NCBI RefSeq assembly: GCF_002727185.1
Contig: NZ_NIZW01000014.1
Span: 160,841 to 224,840, forward strand
DNA: 64,000 nucleotides
Reading direction: 5' to 3'
From: Rhodopirellula bahusiensis
Lineage (GTDB): Bacteria > Planctomycetota > Planctomycetia > Pirellulales > Pirellulaceae
The notes beneath the pieces were generated by a model. The model saw nothing but the letters and a program-made list of their open reading frames with translations. It made no database searches and was not told where the DNA came from. Below, one piece after another: positions 44,172-52,869 of this stretch. How positions within the stretch are numbered: the first letter of the stretch is position 1; the number at the start of each line of letters is the position of its first letter. The position numbers and the translations under genes are program-made.

Positions 44172-45602
44172 TCAAGCGTGGCCGCTCATCGCGGGCGTTG
44201 GTTTGACACTCGGCAGCCCTTCCGACTTCCAAGCGGTGTAGCCACCGGTGAGGTTGATGACATCCTTGATCCCACACGCTTGCAACACACTGGCCGCGAT
44301 CGCCGAACGGGCGCCGCTACGGCACTGAACAACGATTTTCTTGTCACTCGGCAGTTGCTCGATGGTTTTGGGCAGGCGACCCAGAAAAAGGTGTTTTGCC
44401 TGTTCGATGTGGCCCTCGTTCCATTCATCACTCGATCGCACATCGATCAGCTGGACATCTTCTGATTCGATGGCGTACGACAAGTCCGCTGGTGTTCCGG
44501 TCGGGTAGACTTCGTTTGCCAACCCAGAATTGCGCACATCGTCGGTGTCGAATGCGCCAACGATTTCTTCGACACCGATCTTGTGCAGAACGCGAGCCGC
44601 TTCTTCCAGTTGTTCTGGCTTGCAAATCAAATGCGTCGGTCGGTCATAGTCGACCAACCAGCCCGCCCATGCCGCCAACATGCCAATTGGAATGTTGATG
44701 GATCCAGGAACGTGACCTTTCGCGAACTCAGGAGCCGGGGTGAGGTCGATGACCGTTCCCGAATCGACCGCTGCTGAGAGTTTCGCGACATCCAGCATCG
44801 AATGATGGTGGCCTGCCCCCAGAATCTTCGGGCCTTCTTTGTTGACGCGTTTCATCACCGCGAAGTACTTGGGAGCCTCCGGCTGATCAGCCAGGATGTA
44901 TTTGACGAATTGTTCTTCGTCGTTGAATTGCAACGCTGGGTTAAACCGCTTTTCGTACCCGACGGTGGAGGACGGAATCGCGCCCAGGCCTTTGCCACAA
45001 GCACTGCCTGCTCCGTGGGCGGGCCAAACCTGCAAGTACTCGGGCATCGACTTGAATCGTTCGGCGGAATGAAACAAATCCCGAGCTCCCGGCTCCGCGG
45101 TCCCTTGCAAACCGGCGGCTTCTTCGAGCAAGTCCGGGCGACCGATGGAACCGACAAAGACGAAGTCGCCGGTGAAAATCCCCATGGGCTCATCGGCTCC
45201 GCCACCTTGGTCCGTCAGCAAAAACGAAATGCTTTCAGGCGTGTGTCCCGGGGTATGGAGCACATCGAATTTGAGGTTGCCGATCAAGAAGTGGTCGCCG
45301 TCATGGACCAGCTGATGATCGTATCCGTCCAAATACAGGTATTTCCATTCCGCGGGCCCTTCGTCAGAGACATAAAGCTTGGCTCCCACACGGTCAGCCA
45401 ATTCGCGAGCTCCGGAAACATAGTCCGCGTGAATATGTGTTTCCGCGACTGCTGTGATCTTCATTCCTTCACGCTGAGCCATCTCGATGTATTGGTCGAT
45501 GTCTCGGCCCGGGTCAACAATCACTGCGACGTTGGCACGCTGGCATCCAACCAGGTATGACGCGTGGGCGAGTTTTTGATCGTAGAAGTATTTGAGCAAC
45601 AT
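44172..45602 (-). CDS. CstB-like persulfide dioxygenase with two rhodanese domains
   Basis: The 476-residue protein has an MBL domain (ETHIHADYVSGARELADRVG, HTPGHTPESI, TGDFVFVGSIGRPDLL). A first rhodanese without a catalytic CxxxxR loop (about 280-355) and a second with CRSGARSA (about 375-465) follow. It should oxidise persulfide made by SQR to sulfite and combine it to thiosulfate. It lies between the sulfite exporter and the DUF1641/SQR remnants in the operon led by the promoter at 47042-47069. It is a paralogue of 294-1703, with HADY in place of HADF. Confidence 0.9.
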   Translation of the reverse strand: MLLKYFYDQKLAHASYLVGCQRANVAVIVDPGRDIDQYIEMAQREGMKITAVAETHIHADYVSGARELADRVGAKLYVSDEGPAEWKYLYLDGYDHQLVHDGDHFLIGNLKFDVLHTPGHTPESISFLLTDQGGGADEPMGIFTGDFVFVGSIGRPDLLEEAAGLQGTAEPGARDLFHSAERFKSMPEYLQVWPAHGAGSACGKGLGAIPSSTVGYEKRFNPALQFNDEEQFVKYILADQPEAPKYFAVMKRVNKEGPKILGAGHHHSMLDVAKLSAAVDSGTVIDLTPAPEFAKGHVPGSINIPIGMLAAWAGWLVDYDRPTHLICKPEQLEEAARVLHKIGVEEIVGAFDTDDVRNSGLANEVYPTGTPADLSYAIESEDVQLIDVRSSDEWNEGHIEQAKHLFLGRLPKTIEQLPSDKKIVVQCRSGARSAIAASVLQACGIKDVINLTGGYTAWKSEGLPSVKPTPAMSGHA

Positions 45603-45633
45603 GGTTGGGTTCCCCTTTGGAACGAAGGTGAGA

Positions 45634-46458
45634 CTAAGAAACGACCGATTGAACGATTACAAAAGCCGCCACCATCACGACGGCGACCGAAAATATCTTT
45701 TGAAGGGTGGGGCCTTTCAGACGCTTGGAAACGATGCCACCAAGCCACATTCCTGCAAAACCTCCCAGCAAGAATTGCAGCGTTGTCTCCAGCGACAGTT
45801 CGTTGCCGTTGACCAAGTGCGACGTCACGCCGCTGATGCTGACAAGCACGATCACGAACAACGACGTCGCGACGGCTTGATGGATTGCCATGCCGCTGAA
45901 CAAAACCAATGCGGGCACAATGACGAATCCGCCGCCGACGCCGAACATTCCCGAGAGCACACCGGTCATCAGTCCGACCAAGACCAATAACCGAGCGCAT
46001 TTGGAGGTCAGGCGAAGCGTTCCGTCTTCATCACGCTGGCAAGCACTCCGATCGCGGCTCGACTGTGATTCGGTGTTGCAAACACCGCTGGGGAGTTTTG
46101 GGTTTTTTGTCTTCGCCCACATTCGTTGTGCAACAACCAGCATCAAGATCGCGAACATCATCAGCAGCACATGTTCGGGAACCAATGTTGACAGGTAAGA
46201 ACCCAAAGGGGCACCGAGCATTCCAGCGACGGCAAACAACAAACCTGTTCGCAGTTCAACTTCCCCTCGGATCAGTCGCGGTACCGCGCCGAACAGAGCG
46301 GTACCGCCCACGGATGCCAGTGAAATTCCGACGGCTTCGCGTGGCGCCACCGCCAGTCCGTAGACCAACAACGGGACCGCGAATACACCGCCGCCGCCAC
46401 CGGTCAAGCCGAGTGCAAATCCGACGATGCCGCCAAACAGGATTGCTAGACCGAACAT
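45634..46458 (-). CDS. TSUP-family (TauE/SafE) sulfite/sulfur-compound exporter
   Basis: The ATG at 46458 (MFGLAILFGGIVGFALG) overlaps the upstream gene by 13 bases; an ATG at 46476 is possible. The product is about 274 residues with eight helices in two repeats, each with the TSUP glycine motif: GLTGGGGGVFAVPLLVY and GMFGVGGGFVIVPALVLF. It likely exports sulfite or a related anion made by the CstB-like enzyme encoded next. It is not related to ArsB or Acr3. Confidence 0.88.
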   Translation of the reverse strand: MFGLAILFGGIVGFALGLTGGGGGVFAVPLLVYGLAVAPREAVGISLASVGGTALFGAVPRLIRGEVELRTGLLFAVAGMLGAPLGSYLSTLVPEHVLLMMFAILMLVVAQRMWAKTKNPKLPSGVCNTESQSSRDRSACQRDEDGTLRLTSKCARLLVLVGLMTGVLSGMFGVGGGFVIVPALVLFSGMAIHQAVATSLFVIVLVSISGVTSHLVNGNELSLETTLQFLLGGFAGMWLGGIVSKRLKGPTLQKIFSVAVVMVAAFVIVQSVVS

Positions 46459-46991
46459 GACCCTGAATCTCCGCATTGATTCCAAGGCATTTTGGATAGC
46501 ATCATGCCCATGCCGCACGTGTCCGTGATCCCAGCGAACATCAGGCCCGCACCAATGAAACCAGATAGCGCGAAGAAGTATGGGTGAACGAAGTAACCCA
46601 ACACCGAACCCAGCAGTGCCAAGAACCCAGCCAGGATTCGAACTTGTCGTTCAAGCGAGATAGCCTTCTTGCCACGCACGACTGGCAAACCGGCGTTGAT
46701 CCAAGCGTTTGTTCCGCCATCGACGTTGACTACATGGGTGACTCCCGCGTCGAGAAACTTTTGCGTCGCTTTGCTCGACCGACCGCCGCTTTTGCAGATC
46801 ACATGGATCGGCTTTGCCGAGTCCCCGCCCATGGATGCTGCGACGGATTTCGGATCCAGCGAATCGAGCGGCACGTTGACCGCTCCAACAGCGTGGACCT
46901 CGCGGTACTCGGTCGGCATACGGACGTCAATCAAGTCGACGCCACCGGCGGCTTGCTTCTGGGCGAGTTGTTTCACATCAATCGTTTGCAT
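46446..46991 (-). CDS. Rhodanese-DUF2892 membrane sulfurtransferase (YgaP-like)
   Basis: The ATG at 46991 gives MQTIDVKQLAQKQAAGGVDL and 181 residues. The rhodanese domain (about 5-105) has active loop CKSGGRSS. Two C-terminal helices form a DUF2892 module with the motif GFIGAGLMFAGITDTCGMG. This is the YgaP architecture, a membrane sulfurtransferase. It is the first gene of the sulfide operon, with the operator-bearing promoter 51-78 bases upstream. Confidence 0.9.
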   Translation of the reverse strand: MQTIDVKQLAQKQAAGGVDLIDVRMPTEYREVHAVGAVNVPLDSLDPKSVAASMGGDSAKPIHVICKSGGRSSKATQKFLDAGVTHVVNVDGGTNAWINAGLPVVRGKKAISLERQVRILAGFLALLGSVLGYFVHPYFFALSGFIGAGLMFAGITDTCGMGMMLSKMPWNQCGDSGSCSV

Positions 46992-47041
46992 TGAATTGTC
47001 CGTTTTCTGTTGCTTAGTAGGTTCGTAAGTATCGAGTGTTC

Positions 47042-47069
47042 TAAATATCGCGATGCGACGATGTGTCGA
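47042..47069 (-). promoter_or_regulatory. Promoter/operator of the sulfide-oxidation operon
   Basis: On the minus strand: TCGACA (47069-47064), 16-base spacer, TATTTA (47047-47042). The spacer holds CATCG-N8-CGATA (47063-47046), one base from the perfect palindrome at 18932. Geometry relative to -35 and -10 is identical to 18926-18953 and 47468-47495. Confidence 0.65.
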
Positions 47070-47095
47070 TCCAAAAAAAGGGCCCGGCCGCTGCG

Positions 47096-47443
47096 TCACT
47101 TTTGTACGTTTGGCAAGAACCGTCCTTCGATGCAATCCATCAGATTCTCTAGGTGGGGCTCCGCGACGCTGTAGTAAACCCGCCGACCGTCTCGTTCGCT
47201 GGTGAGAAAGCCACATCGCTGAAGCAGTCGCAAGTGTTCCGAACCCACGTTGTCTTGAATTTCACAATCGGCTGCTAATTCACCGACCGTGTACCTGCCG
47301 TGCAACAAAAGCTGCACGATCCGCAGACGGACGGGATGCGCGATCGTTCTCAAGCACTCCGCCGCGTCGGCAAAGTCCTCCACGCGACCGGGCGGTTTGC
47401 CAGGCGATTTCGAAGCCTTTTTCAAAGTTGTTTTTGTTGACAT
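47096..47443 (-). CDS. ArsR/SmtB-family repressor
   Basis: The ATG at 47443 (MSTKTTLKK) is preferred, since a longer start at 47482 would lie inside the promoter. The 115-residue winged-helix protein has LRTIAHPVRLRIVQLLLHG, recognition helix VGSEHLRLLQRCGFL and a beta-wing RDGRRVYYSV. Cysteines are at 30, 60, 77 and 104. Cys30 before the first helix and Cys104 near the C-terminus could form a thiol pair sensing persulfide, as in BigR/SqrR; Cys60 sits where ArsR metal-site Cys can occur. It probably represses itself and the sulfide operon next to it. Confidence 0.85.
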   Translation of the reverse strand: MSTKTTLKKASKSPGKPPGRVEDFADAAECLRTIAHPVRLRIVQLLLHGRYTVGELAADCEIQDNVGSEHLRLLQRCGFLTSERDGRRVYYSVAEPHLENLMDCIEGRFLPNVQK

Positions 47444-47467
47444 GTTTTCTCCATTGAACGTTATGTC

Positions 47468-47495
47468 AAGATATCGGAACATCGCGACATGTCAA
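47468..47495 (-). promoter_or_regulatory. arsR promoter with embedded operator
   Basis: Minus strand: TTGACA (47495-47490), 16-base spacer, TATCTT (47473-47468). The spacer holds TGTCG-N8-CGATA (47489-47472), one mismatch from the perfect palindrome. This arrangement indicates autoregulation of the ArsR gene 25 bases downstream. Confidence 0.68.
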
Positions 47496-47657
47496 TGGAG
47501 GTTTTCTTGGAAATCTGCAGCATTGCTTCGGATCGACCGATTCATGCGAGCTTCGATGGCCACCGTTCGTCGCCCTGCGTGTTTTGCTTGGTGATCGCAG
47601 GTCAAACGGAAAGCCCGGGTTGCGCCGCCCATTTGAACTTGATCGTGAAGAATCGAA

Positions 47658-47698
47658 TTGACAGAAAAAGTGCAGCGGCGTATCGTTGATCGACGATA
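47658..47698 (+). promoter_or_regulatory. Candidate arsDA promoter with perfect TATCG-N8-CGATA site
   Basis: TTGACA at 47658 with a weak -10 TATCGT at 47681 (17-base spacer). The perfect palindrome at 47681-47698 overlaps the -10 box. A weaker ATCG-N8-CGAT site lies at 47790-47805. Both are in the 464-base gap between arsR and arsD, which holds no other gene that can be supported. The first site is 210 bases from arsD. Confidence 0.5.
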
Positions 47699-47907
47699 GG
47701 GTGTTTGGTTGGCAAGACAGGCTCCACCGCCAATTCGGTGTGTCTCGCCATGGAGAGCCGTGGACACTCGAAAAATTTTGTAGCGACTGATCGTGTTTCG
47801 GCGATTTGCGATGGTTCGTGAGTAAGCACACTGCTGAGCGGAGCCGAGGCCACGTCGTTCCAGCCAAGTTCCTTTTTGATAGATCAACTCTTTCGGAGAT
47901 GAAAACG

Positions 47908-48279
47908 ATGAAGAACGTTCAAGTTTATGACAAGCCAATGTGCTGCTCGACCGGCGTCTGCGGTCCCGATGTCGATCCCGTGCTACCAAAGTTCGCGGCG
48001 GATCTCGATTGGATCAAAGGGCAAGGCCATCAAGTGGATCGTTTCAACCTCGCGCAGCAGCCTCAGGCCTTCATTGAGAACAAGTTGGTTCATCAACTGT
48101 TGAGCACCACCGGAACGGACTGCTTGCCGGTTGTTCTTGTCGACGGAGAAATCGTCAGCCAAGCCACCTATCCAACCCGCGAAGATTTCGCCGGATGGAT
48201 GGAAGGAACTGCACCCAAGCAATTGTTGCCGGTTGCAAAACCAGGTGACGACTGCTGCGGAACAAGTGGCTGTTGCTAA
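47908..48279 (+). CDS. arsD: ArsD arsenite metallochaperone
   Basis: The ATG at 47908 has CGGAG 9 bases upstream; an ATG at 47899 is possible. The 123-residue protein has the ArsD Cys pairs: MCCSTGVCG near residues 10-18, and C-terminal DDCCGTSGCC. The TDCLPVVLVDGEIV strand completes the thioredoxin-like fold. It passes arsenite or antimonite to ArsA. ArsA follows after 33 bases. Confidence 0.92.
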   Translation: MKNVQVYDKPMCCSTGVCGPDVDPVLPKFAADLDWIKGQGHQVDRFNLAQQPQAFIENKLVHQLLSTTGTDCLPVVLVDGEIVSQATYPTREDFAGWMEGTAPKQLLPVAKPGDDCCGTSGCC

Positions 48280-48312
48280 GCAGATGAAGTGAAACCCCAA
48301 AGGAACTGAACC

Positions 48313-50094
48313 ATGAAATTCTTAGATCATCCCACCCGCAATTTGTTCTTCACCGGTAAAGGTGGCGTCGGAAAAACCTCAGTGGCATGTGCTACCGCGG
48401 TGAAGCTCGCGGATGCTGGCAAGAGAGTCTTGTTGGTTTCCACCGACCCAGCCTCCAATCTTGATGAGGTGTTGGGTGTCTCTTTGGGAAACCATCCGAC
48501 CGCGGTTCCGGAAACACCAACGCTGTTTGCGATGAACTTGGACCCTGAAAAGTCGGCGGCAGAATATCGCGAGCGGATGGTCGGACCGTATCGTGGGTTG
48601 CTGCCTGACGCGGCCGTGAAGAGCATGGAAGAACAATTCTCGGGGTCTTGCACGCTTGAGATCGCTGCCTTCGATGAGTTCTCTCGCTTGCTCGGTGATC
48701 CGTCCGCCACCGCTGAATTTGACCACGTCGTTTTTGACACCGCGCCAACGGGACACACGTTGCGATTGCTCACGTTGCCATCGGCGTGGGATGGTTTCAT
48801 GGAGCAGAACACAACGGGGACGAGCTGCCTTGGGCCACTCGCTGGATTGCAGGCTCAGCAGAAGCTCTACCAAGAATCGGTGAAAGCGCTCGGTGATTCC
48901 GCCGCGACCACGCTTGTGTTGGTCGCGCGAGCTGAACCAAGTGCTCTGCGTGAAGCTGATCGAACCAGCACTGAGCTGGCGGAACTGGGAGTGAACAATC
49001 AACATCTCGTCGTCAACGGAGTGTTCCAAGCCATCGACTCGAGTGACAGCTATGCCGTCGCCCTGCAACAGCGAGGTTCCACGGCGCTGGACGCAATTCC
49101 CGATGGCCTGAACGCTCTGCCGCAAACGATCGTTCCGCTCAGTCCCAATGGAATGCTTGGGATCGAGTCCTTGCGCTTGCTCGGGACAGTCGACTCCGTA
49201 TCGATTGCGGACGCCGCCGAGAATGGCTCGGAACAGGTGGGCGATCTGCCAATGCTATCTGAGTTGATCGATGACTTGGTCGCTCCGGGGCACGGTGTGA
49301 TCTTGGCGATGGGGAAAGGTGGCGTTGGCAAGACCACCGTTGCCGCCGCCGTCGCGGTTGCCATTGCGGAACGCGGCTACGACGTCCATCTATCCACGAC
49401 TGATCCGGCGGCTCATCTTGCGGCAGCCATGAATGACGAACGCTTGCCGAATCTGTCCGTCAGCCGCATTGATCCCGAAGCTGAAACGGCCAAGTATTCG
49501 GCAGAGGTCTTGGGCAAGGCTGGCAAAGACCTCGACGCACAAGGCAAGGCACTGCTGGAAGAAGACCTGCGTTCACCTTGCACGGAAGAGATTGCCGTCT
49601 TCCGCGCGTTCGCCGATGCCGTTGCCAGTGGCACCAATAAATTTGTGGTGCTCGACACGGCTCCCACGGGTCACACGGTGTTGCTGCTGGATTCCGCGTT
49701 GGCCTACCACCGCGAAGTCACACGGCAAACCAGTGAAATGCCCGAGGCGGTTGAGAACCTGCTGCCAAGGCTTCGCGATCCAGACTTCACGCGCGTGTTG
49801 ATTGTGACTCTTCCTGAATCGACGCCGGTGCATGAAGCGGCCTCGCTTCAACGTGATTTGCGTCGAGCCGAGATCGAACCTTACGCTTGGGTCGTCAATC
49901 AAGTGTTGTCCCCGCTGCCATTGACCGATCCGCTGATGAAACAACGGCAATCGCATGAGCAACCGTACTTGCGTGAAGTCAGCGAGGTTCATGCCAACCG
50001 AGTCGCCGTGATTCCGTGGCAGATTGAACCACCAACCGGTCTACAAGGGCTCAGTCGCCTGACCCATTCCGATCTGAGCACCTCCGCATCTTGA
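48313..50094 (+). CDS. arsA: ArsA arsenical pump-driving ATPase (tandem halves)
   Basis: The 593-residue protein has two homologous ATPase halves, each with a deviant Walker A: FTGKGGVGKTSVA near residue 14 and AMGKGGVGKTTVA near 335. Switch II motifs DTAPTGHTLRLL and DTAPTGHTVLLL signal nucleotide state. The length matches plasmid ArsA, which powers the ArsB arsenite channel. No ArsB or Acr3 gene is in the window. A Cys in SPCTEEI of each half is at the position of the metalloid site (GSCTLEI in the first). Confidence 0.93.
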   Translation: MKFLDHPTRNLFFTGKGGVGKTSVACATAVKLADAGKRVLLVSTDPASNLDEVLGVSLGNHPTAVPETPTLFAMNLDPEKSAAEYRERMVGPYRGLLPDAAVKSMEEQFSGSCTLEIAAFDEFSRLLGDPSATAEFDHVVFDTAPTGHTLRLLTLPSAWDGFMEQNTTGTSCLGPLAGLQAQQKLYQESVKALGDSAATTLVLVARAEPSALREADRTSTELAELGVNNQHLVVNGVFQAIDSSDSYAVALQQRGSTALDAIPDGLNALPQTIVPLSPNGMLGIESLRLLGTVDSVSIADAAENGSEQVGDLPMLSELIDDLVAPGHGVILAMGKGGVGKTTVAAAVAVAIAERGYDVHLSTTDPAAHLAAAMNDERLPNLSVSRIDPEAETAKYSAEVLGKAGKDLDAQGKALLEEDLRSPCTEEIAVFRAFADAVASGTNKFVVLDTAPTGHTVLLLDSALAYHREVTRQTSEMPEAVENLLPRLRDPDFTRVLIVTLPESTPVHEAASLQRDLRRAEIEPYAWVVNQVLSPLPLTDPLMKQRQSHEQPYLREVSEVHANRVAVIPWQIEPPTGLQGLSRLTHSDLSTSAS

Positions 50095-50304
50095 AAATCT
50101 CATCGTTGCGAAATCGAGTTGGGAACCCATGCCCTTCGGCGTCACGAGCGAGTGTCTGCAATCATTCATCGCTGTGGTGATGGATGGTGCCAATCGGAGA
50201 TTGCTTTACAATTCGGCGAAAGGCAGCTTGCACGAATGGATCGGTGTTCGATTCCACGGACACGATTCTGCCATGAGTTGGCATTTGAAACAAAAGAGAC
50301 TTGC

Positions 50305-50619
50305 GTGGACTTTTCGGTAATCGTGACGGCAATCTTCGGAGCTTTCGTCGTCTTTGGGGGAGTGATGGGCTACGTCAAAGCTCAAAGCAAGGCTTCTTTG
50401 ATTGCCGGCAGCATCACTGGCGGGCTCCTGCTGCTCTCAGCGTTTCTGATCGCGAGAGGCATGACAGCCGGGGCGATTCTTGGAATCGTCGTTTCGCTCT
50501 TGCTGATCGGTCAGTTCGGCCCGTCGCTGAAGAAGAAAATGAAAGTCATGCCAAATCTGCTGGTGGTCATCCTCGGCCTCGTCACGGTCGCCACGCTCGT
50601 CGTCGGCTTCTTCAATTAG
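50305..50619 (+). CDS. TMEM14-family small membrane protein
   Basis: The GTG at 50305 gives MDFSVIVTAIFGAFVVFGG and 104 residues with four membrane helices, the expected size of TMEM14 (UPF0136). It shows GGVMGYVKAQSKASLIAG and the glycine-rich second helix. Function unknown in bacteria; eukaryotic relatives are linked to porphyrin or lipid transport. The 210 bases between arsA and this start hold no supported gene. Confidence 0.8.
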   Translation: MDFSVIVTAIFGAFVVFGGVMGYVKAQSKASLIAGSITGGLLLLSAFLIARGMTAGAILGIVVSLLLIGQFGPSLKKKMKVMPNLLVVILGLVTVATLVVGFFN

Positions 50620-50732
50620 GTTTTGAGAATCAAAGCGGAGGAAGCGTGGTTGGTCTGATGCAACCATGCAGAAGCCTCGTCTTCATCGGTTCGTAGCGTC
50701 CGCGTTTCAGCGTCAGATCCCATTGTCCTTGA

Positions 50733-51173
50733 TCAATGGCGATCTTCGTCGATGCGTTCGATCACCAGCGGTGGTGCATTCGCTTTCTCACGCAGCCAAT
50801 TGATCGATTTCCGTACGGGGCGAATCCGTATGACTCTTGCTTCCAATCGATGCTTGCCGGGAAAGTCCAATAGCAAAATCCCGATTACCACGGTCAGCAG
50901 CCCCTGGCCAGGAAGAACCAGCATGGCGATTCCGGCAAGCACCAAGGATGCACCCAGTAAGTTCTTGATGATCAGCCCGGACCAACGCAGCAACGGATGT
51001 CGATCCGCAAACATCGTTCGTGGTCGATGAGGTTTCGCGAAATAGTCAGCCGGAATACGGATCACCAAACAGGGGACGATAAGAAGGCTGCCGAAGAAGA
51101 CCACCACCGAAATGGCCGCCGCCCACTGCATGCCTTCTTTGTGCTGCGTCAACCACGCGGAAAGGTCGGTCAT
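50733..51173 (-). CDS. PGPGW-type membrane protein
   Basis: The 146-residue protein has two or three membrane helices. Its conserved block GIAMLVLPGQGLLTVVIGILLLDFPGK resembles the PGPGW family of small membrane proteins. A basic C-terminal region follows. It starts 3 bases after the stop of the cardiolipin synthase gene, so the two are one operon and it may act with phospholipid synthesis. Confidence 0.7.
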   Translation of the reverse strand: MTDLSAWLTQHKEGMQWAAAISVVVFFGSLLIVPCLVIRIPADYFAKPHRPRTMFADRHPLLRWSGLIIKNLLGASLVLAGIAMLVLPGQGLLTVVIGILLLDFPGKHRLEARVIRIRPVRKSINWLREKANAPPLVIERIDEDRH

Positions 51174-51176
51174 GTT

Positions 51177-52682
51177 TTATTGAATCGGGGCGAGAAGGCG
51201 GCAGACTCGGACCAAGAATCGATACGGAAGCGAGCTTTCGGTGTACTCCGCGGCCGATGCAAGTTCGCTCTTGGCAAAATCCGCTTCCAGCATCGTTTCG
51301 ACCTTCTTCGCGAATTCTTGGTTGATCATCAGCATCGTGATTTCGAAGTTCAACCTCATCGAACGGTTGTCGAGATTCGCAGTCCCGATCAATGAGATTG
51401 AGTCGTCGATCAACCAAACCTTTTGATGCAAGAAACCTGGCTGGTAGCGATAGATTTGAATGCCTGCCTCCTTGGCTTCTTCGAGGTAGGAAATCCCGGA
51501 CCAATACACATGCAAATGATCCGGGTTTTGTGGGATCAGAATTCGGACATCCACTCCGCGGAGCGCTGCCAGTTGCAACGCCGACATCAATTGCTCGTCA
51601 GGAATGAAGTAGGGACTGACGATCCACAATCGATCTTTGGCGGAATTGATTGCTTGCAAGAAAAACAGCGTTCCTGTTTCCAGCGTGTCGGCTGGTCCGG
51701 TGGGCAAGCAAGCAGCGACAACCTCGCCGCCTTCTTCTCGTTTGGGATCCCACTGCAGTTCGGGCAGAGACCCTGTCGCCCAGTTCCAATCTTCCACGAA
51801 CGGCGTTTGAATACAGAGAACCACTGGGCCGCGAAGTTCAACGTGAGTGTCACGCCATGGTGTCAGCACGGGGTGATCGCCAAGGTACTCATCCCCGACG
51901 TTGTGCCCACCAACAAATGCAACCTTTCCATCCACCACCACGATTTTTCGGTGGTTCCGGAAATTCAGTCGGAACCGATTGCCTTTCCCTTGGGTTGTAT
52001 TGAAGGGAAAGATCTCGACGCCGCCGCTGCGTAGCTCATCGATGTATTCCGGCGAAAGGTCTTTGCTGCCGAGTTCGTCATAGAGCACATACACTCGAAC
52101 GCCTTCGGCGGCTTTCTTGAGAAACGCGGCTTTGCATTTTTGTCCGAGGTTGTCGTCCCGCAAAATGTAGAACTGAAAGAGCACGTAGTCTTCCGCTTCA
52201 TCGATGCCGTCCAGAATCGCGTCGAATGTTTCTTTTCCATCGATCAACAATTTGGCGGAGTTGCCTGTCGTGATCGGTAGTCGCGAAAGGCTGTTCAGGA
52301 GACGCGACTGGCTTTCCTCGTAGGGCGTTTGAGGCACGAGCAACAGGTTGTCTTCCTCAAGTTCCATTCGAGTTCGATTGGCAAAGTCACTGCTTGCAAG
52401 CTGTTCGCTACGTCGCAGCAAGTCGTATCCATCGAACTTGGATTGCCCGAGTCCCCAGTAAGCGGGAACGGCAACGTATGGCAGCGTGTTGAGACTGACC
52501 GCCCAGGCCACCGCTCCCTGCGATGTGCGAGTCGACATCACAGCTTGAATGGACGTCAACGCTCCGAGCACGTGCATGAACATCACAAACGCCGCGAGCA
52601 TCCGCTTCTTCTTAGACCTCGGCTCGGAGGTCTCGGCAGAAGCGTCCGCAGAATCGGAGGTCGGTTTGCTGCGTCGGAACAT
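51177..52682 (-). CDS. cls: Cardiolipin synthase (phospholipase D family)
   Basis: The 501-residue membrane enzyme has two N-terminal helices and two HKD motifs. The first is NHRKIVVVDGKVAFVGGHNVGDEY, the second HQKVWLIDDSISLIGTANLDNRS. It condenses two phosphatidylglycerols to cardiolipin and glycerol at the cytoplasmic membrane. The length matches bacterial ClsA. The N-terminal leader before the helices is charged (KPTSDSADASAETSEPRSKKKR). Confidence 0.93.
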   Translation of the reverse strand: MFRRSKPTSDSADASAETSEPRSKKKRMLAAFVMFMHVLGALTSIQAVMSTRTSQGAVAWAVSLNTLPYVAVPAYWGLGQSKFDGYDLLRRSEQLASSDFANRTRMELEEDNLLLVPQTPYEESQSRLLNSLSRLPITTGNSAKLLIDGKETFDAILDGIDEAEDYVLFQFYILRDDNLGQKCKAAFLKKAAEGVRVYVLYDELGSKDLSPEYIDELRSGGVEIFPFNTTQGKGNRFRLNFRNHRKIVVVDGKVAFVGGHNVGDEYLGDHPVLTPWRDTHVELRGPVVLCIQTPFVEDWNWATGSLPELQWDPKREEGGEVVAACLPTGPADTLETGTLFFLQAINSAKDRLWIVSPYFIPDEQLMSALQLAALRGVDVRILIPQNPDHLHVYWSGISYLEEAKEAGIQIYRYQPGFLHQKVWLIDDSISLIGTANLDNRSMRLNFEITMLMINQEFAKKVETMLEADFAKSELASAAEYTESSLPYRFLVRVCRLLAPIQ

Positions 52683-52869
52683 GGCGATGGCAAAGTGTTT
52701 GGGTTGACGTCCGCTCGAGTGGCGATGGCAAACGTCGCTGGAATCCGGAGGCGGTTCGGTCGTGAATCAGAAATTGTATCGAACAAGATCTCGATGAATG
52801 ATGCGTAGGCGACTCGGGTTGATTTCCCGGGCCGAACGGGACTCATCCAAGATCAAGCCTGTTTCGATG

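Noticed and set aside
45634..46458. TSUP exporter as the missing arsenite pump
   Set aside because: Its sequence is clearly TauE/SafE type and its operon partners are sulfur enzymes; no ArsB or Acr3 features are present.
47790..47805. ATCG-N8-CGAT before arsD as a full operator
   Set aside because: Only 8 of 10 conserved bases match and there is no good -10 box; about one such 8-base pattern is expected by chance in the window, so it is mentioned only as a weak site.
50129..50320. 63-residue plus-strand open frame after arsA
   Set aside because: It overlaps the TMEM14 start in another frame and has no membrane or domain feature.
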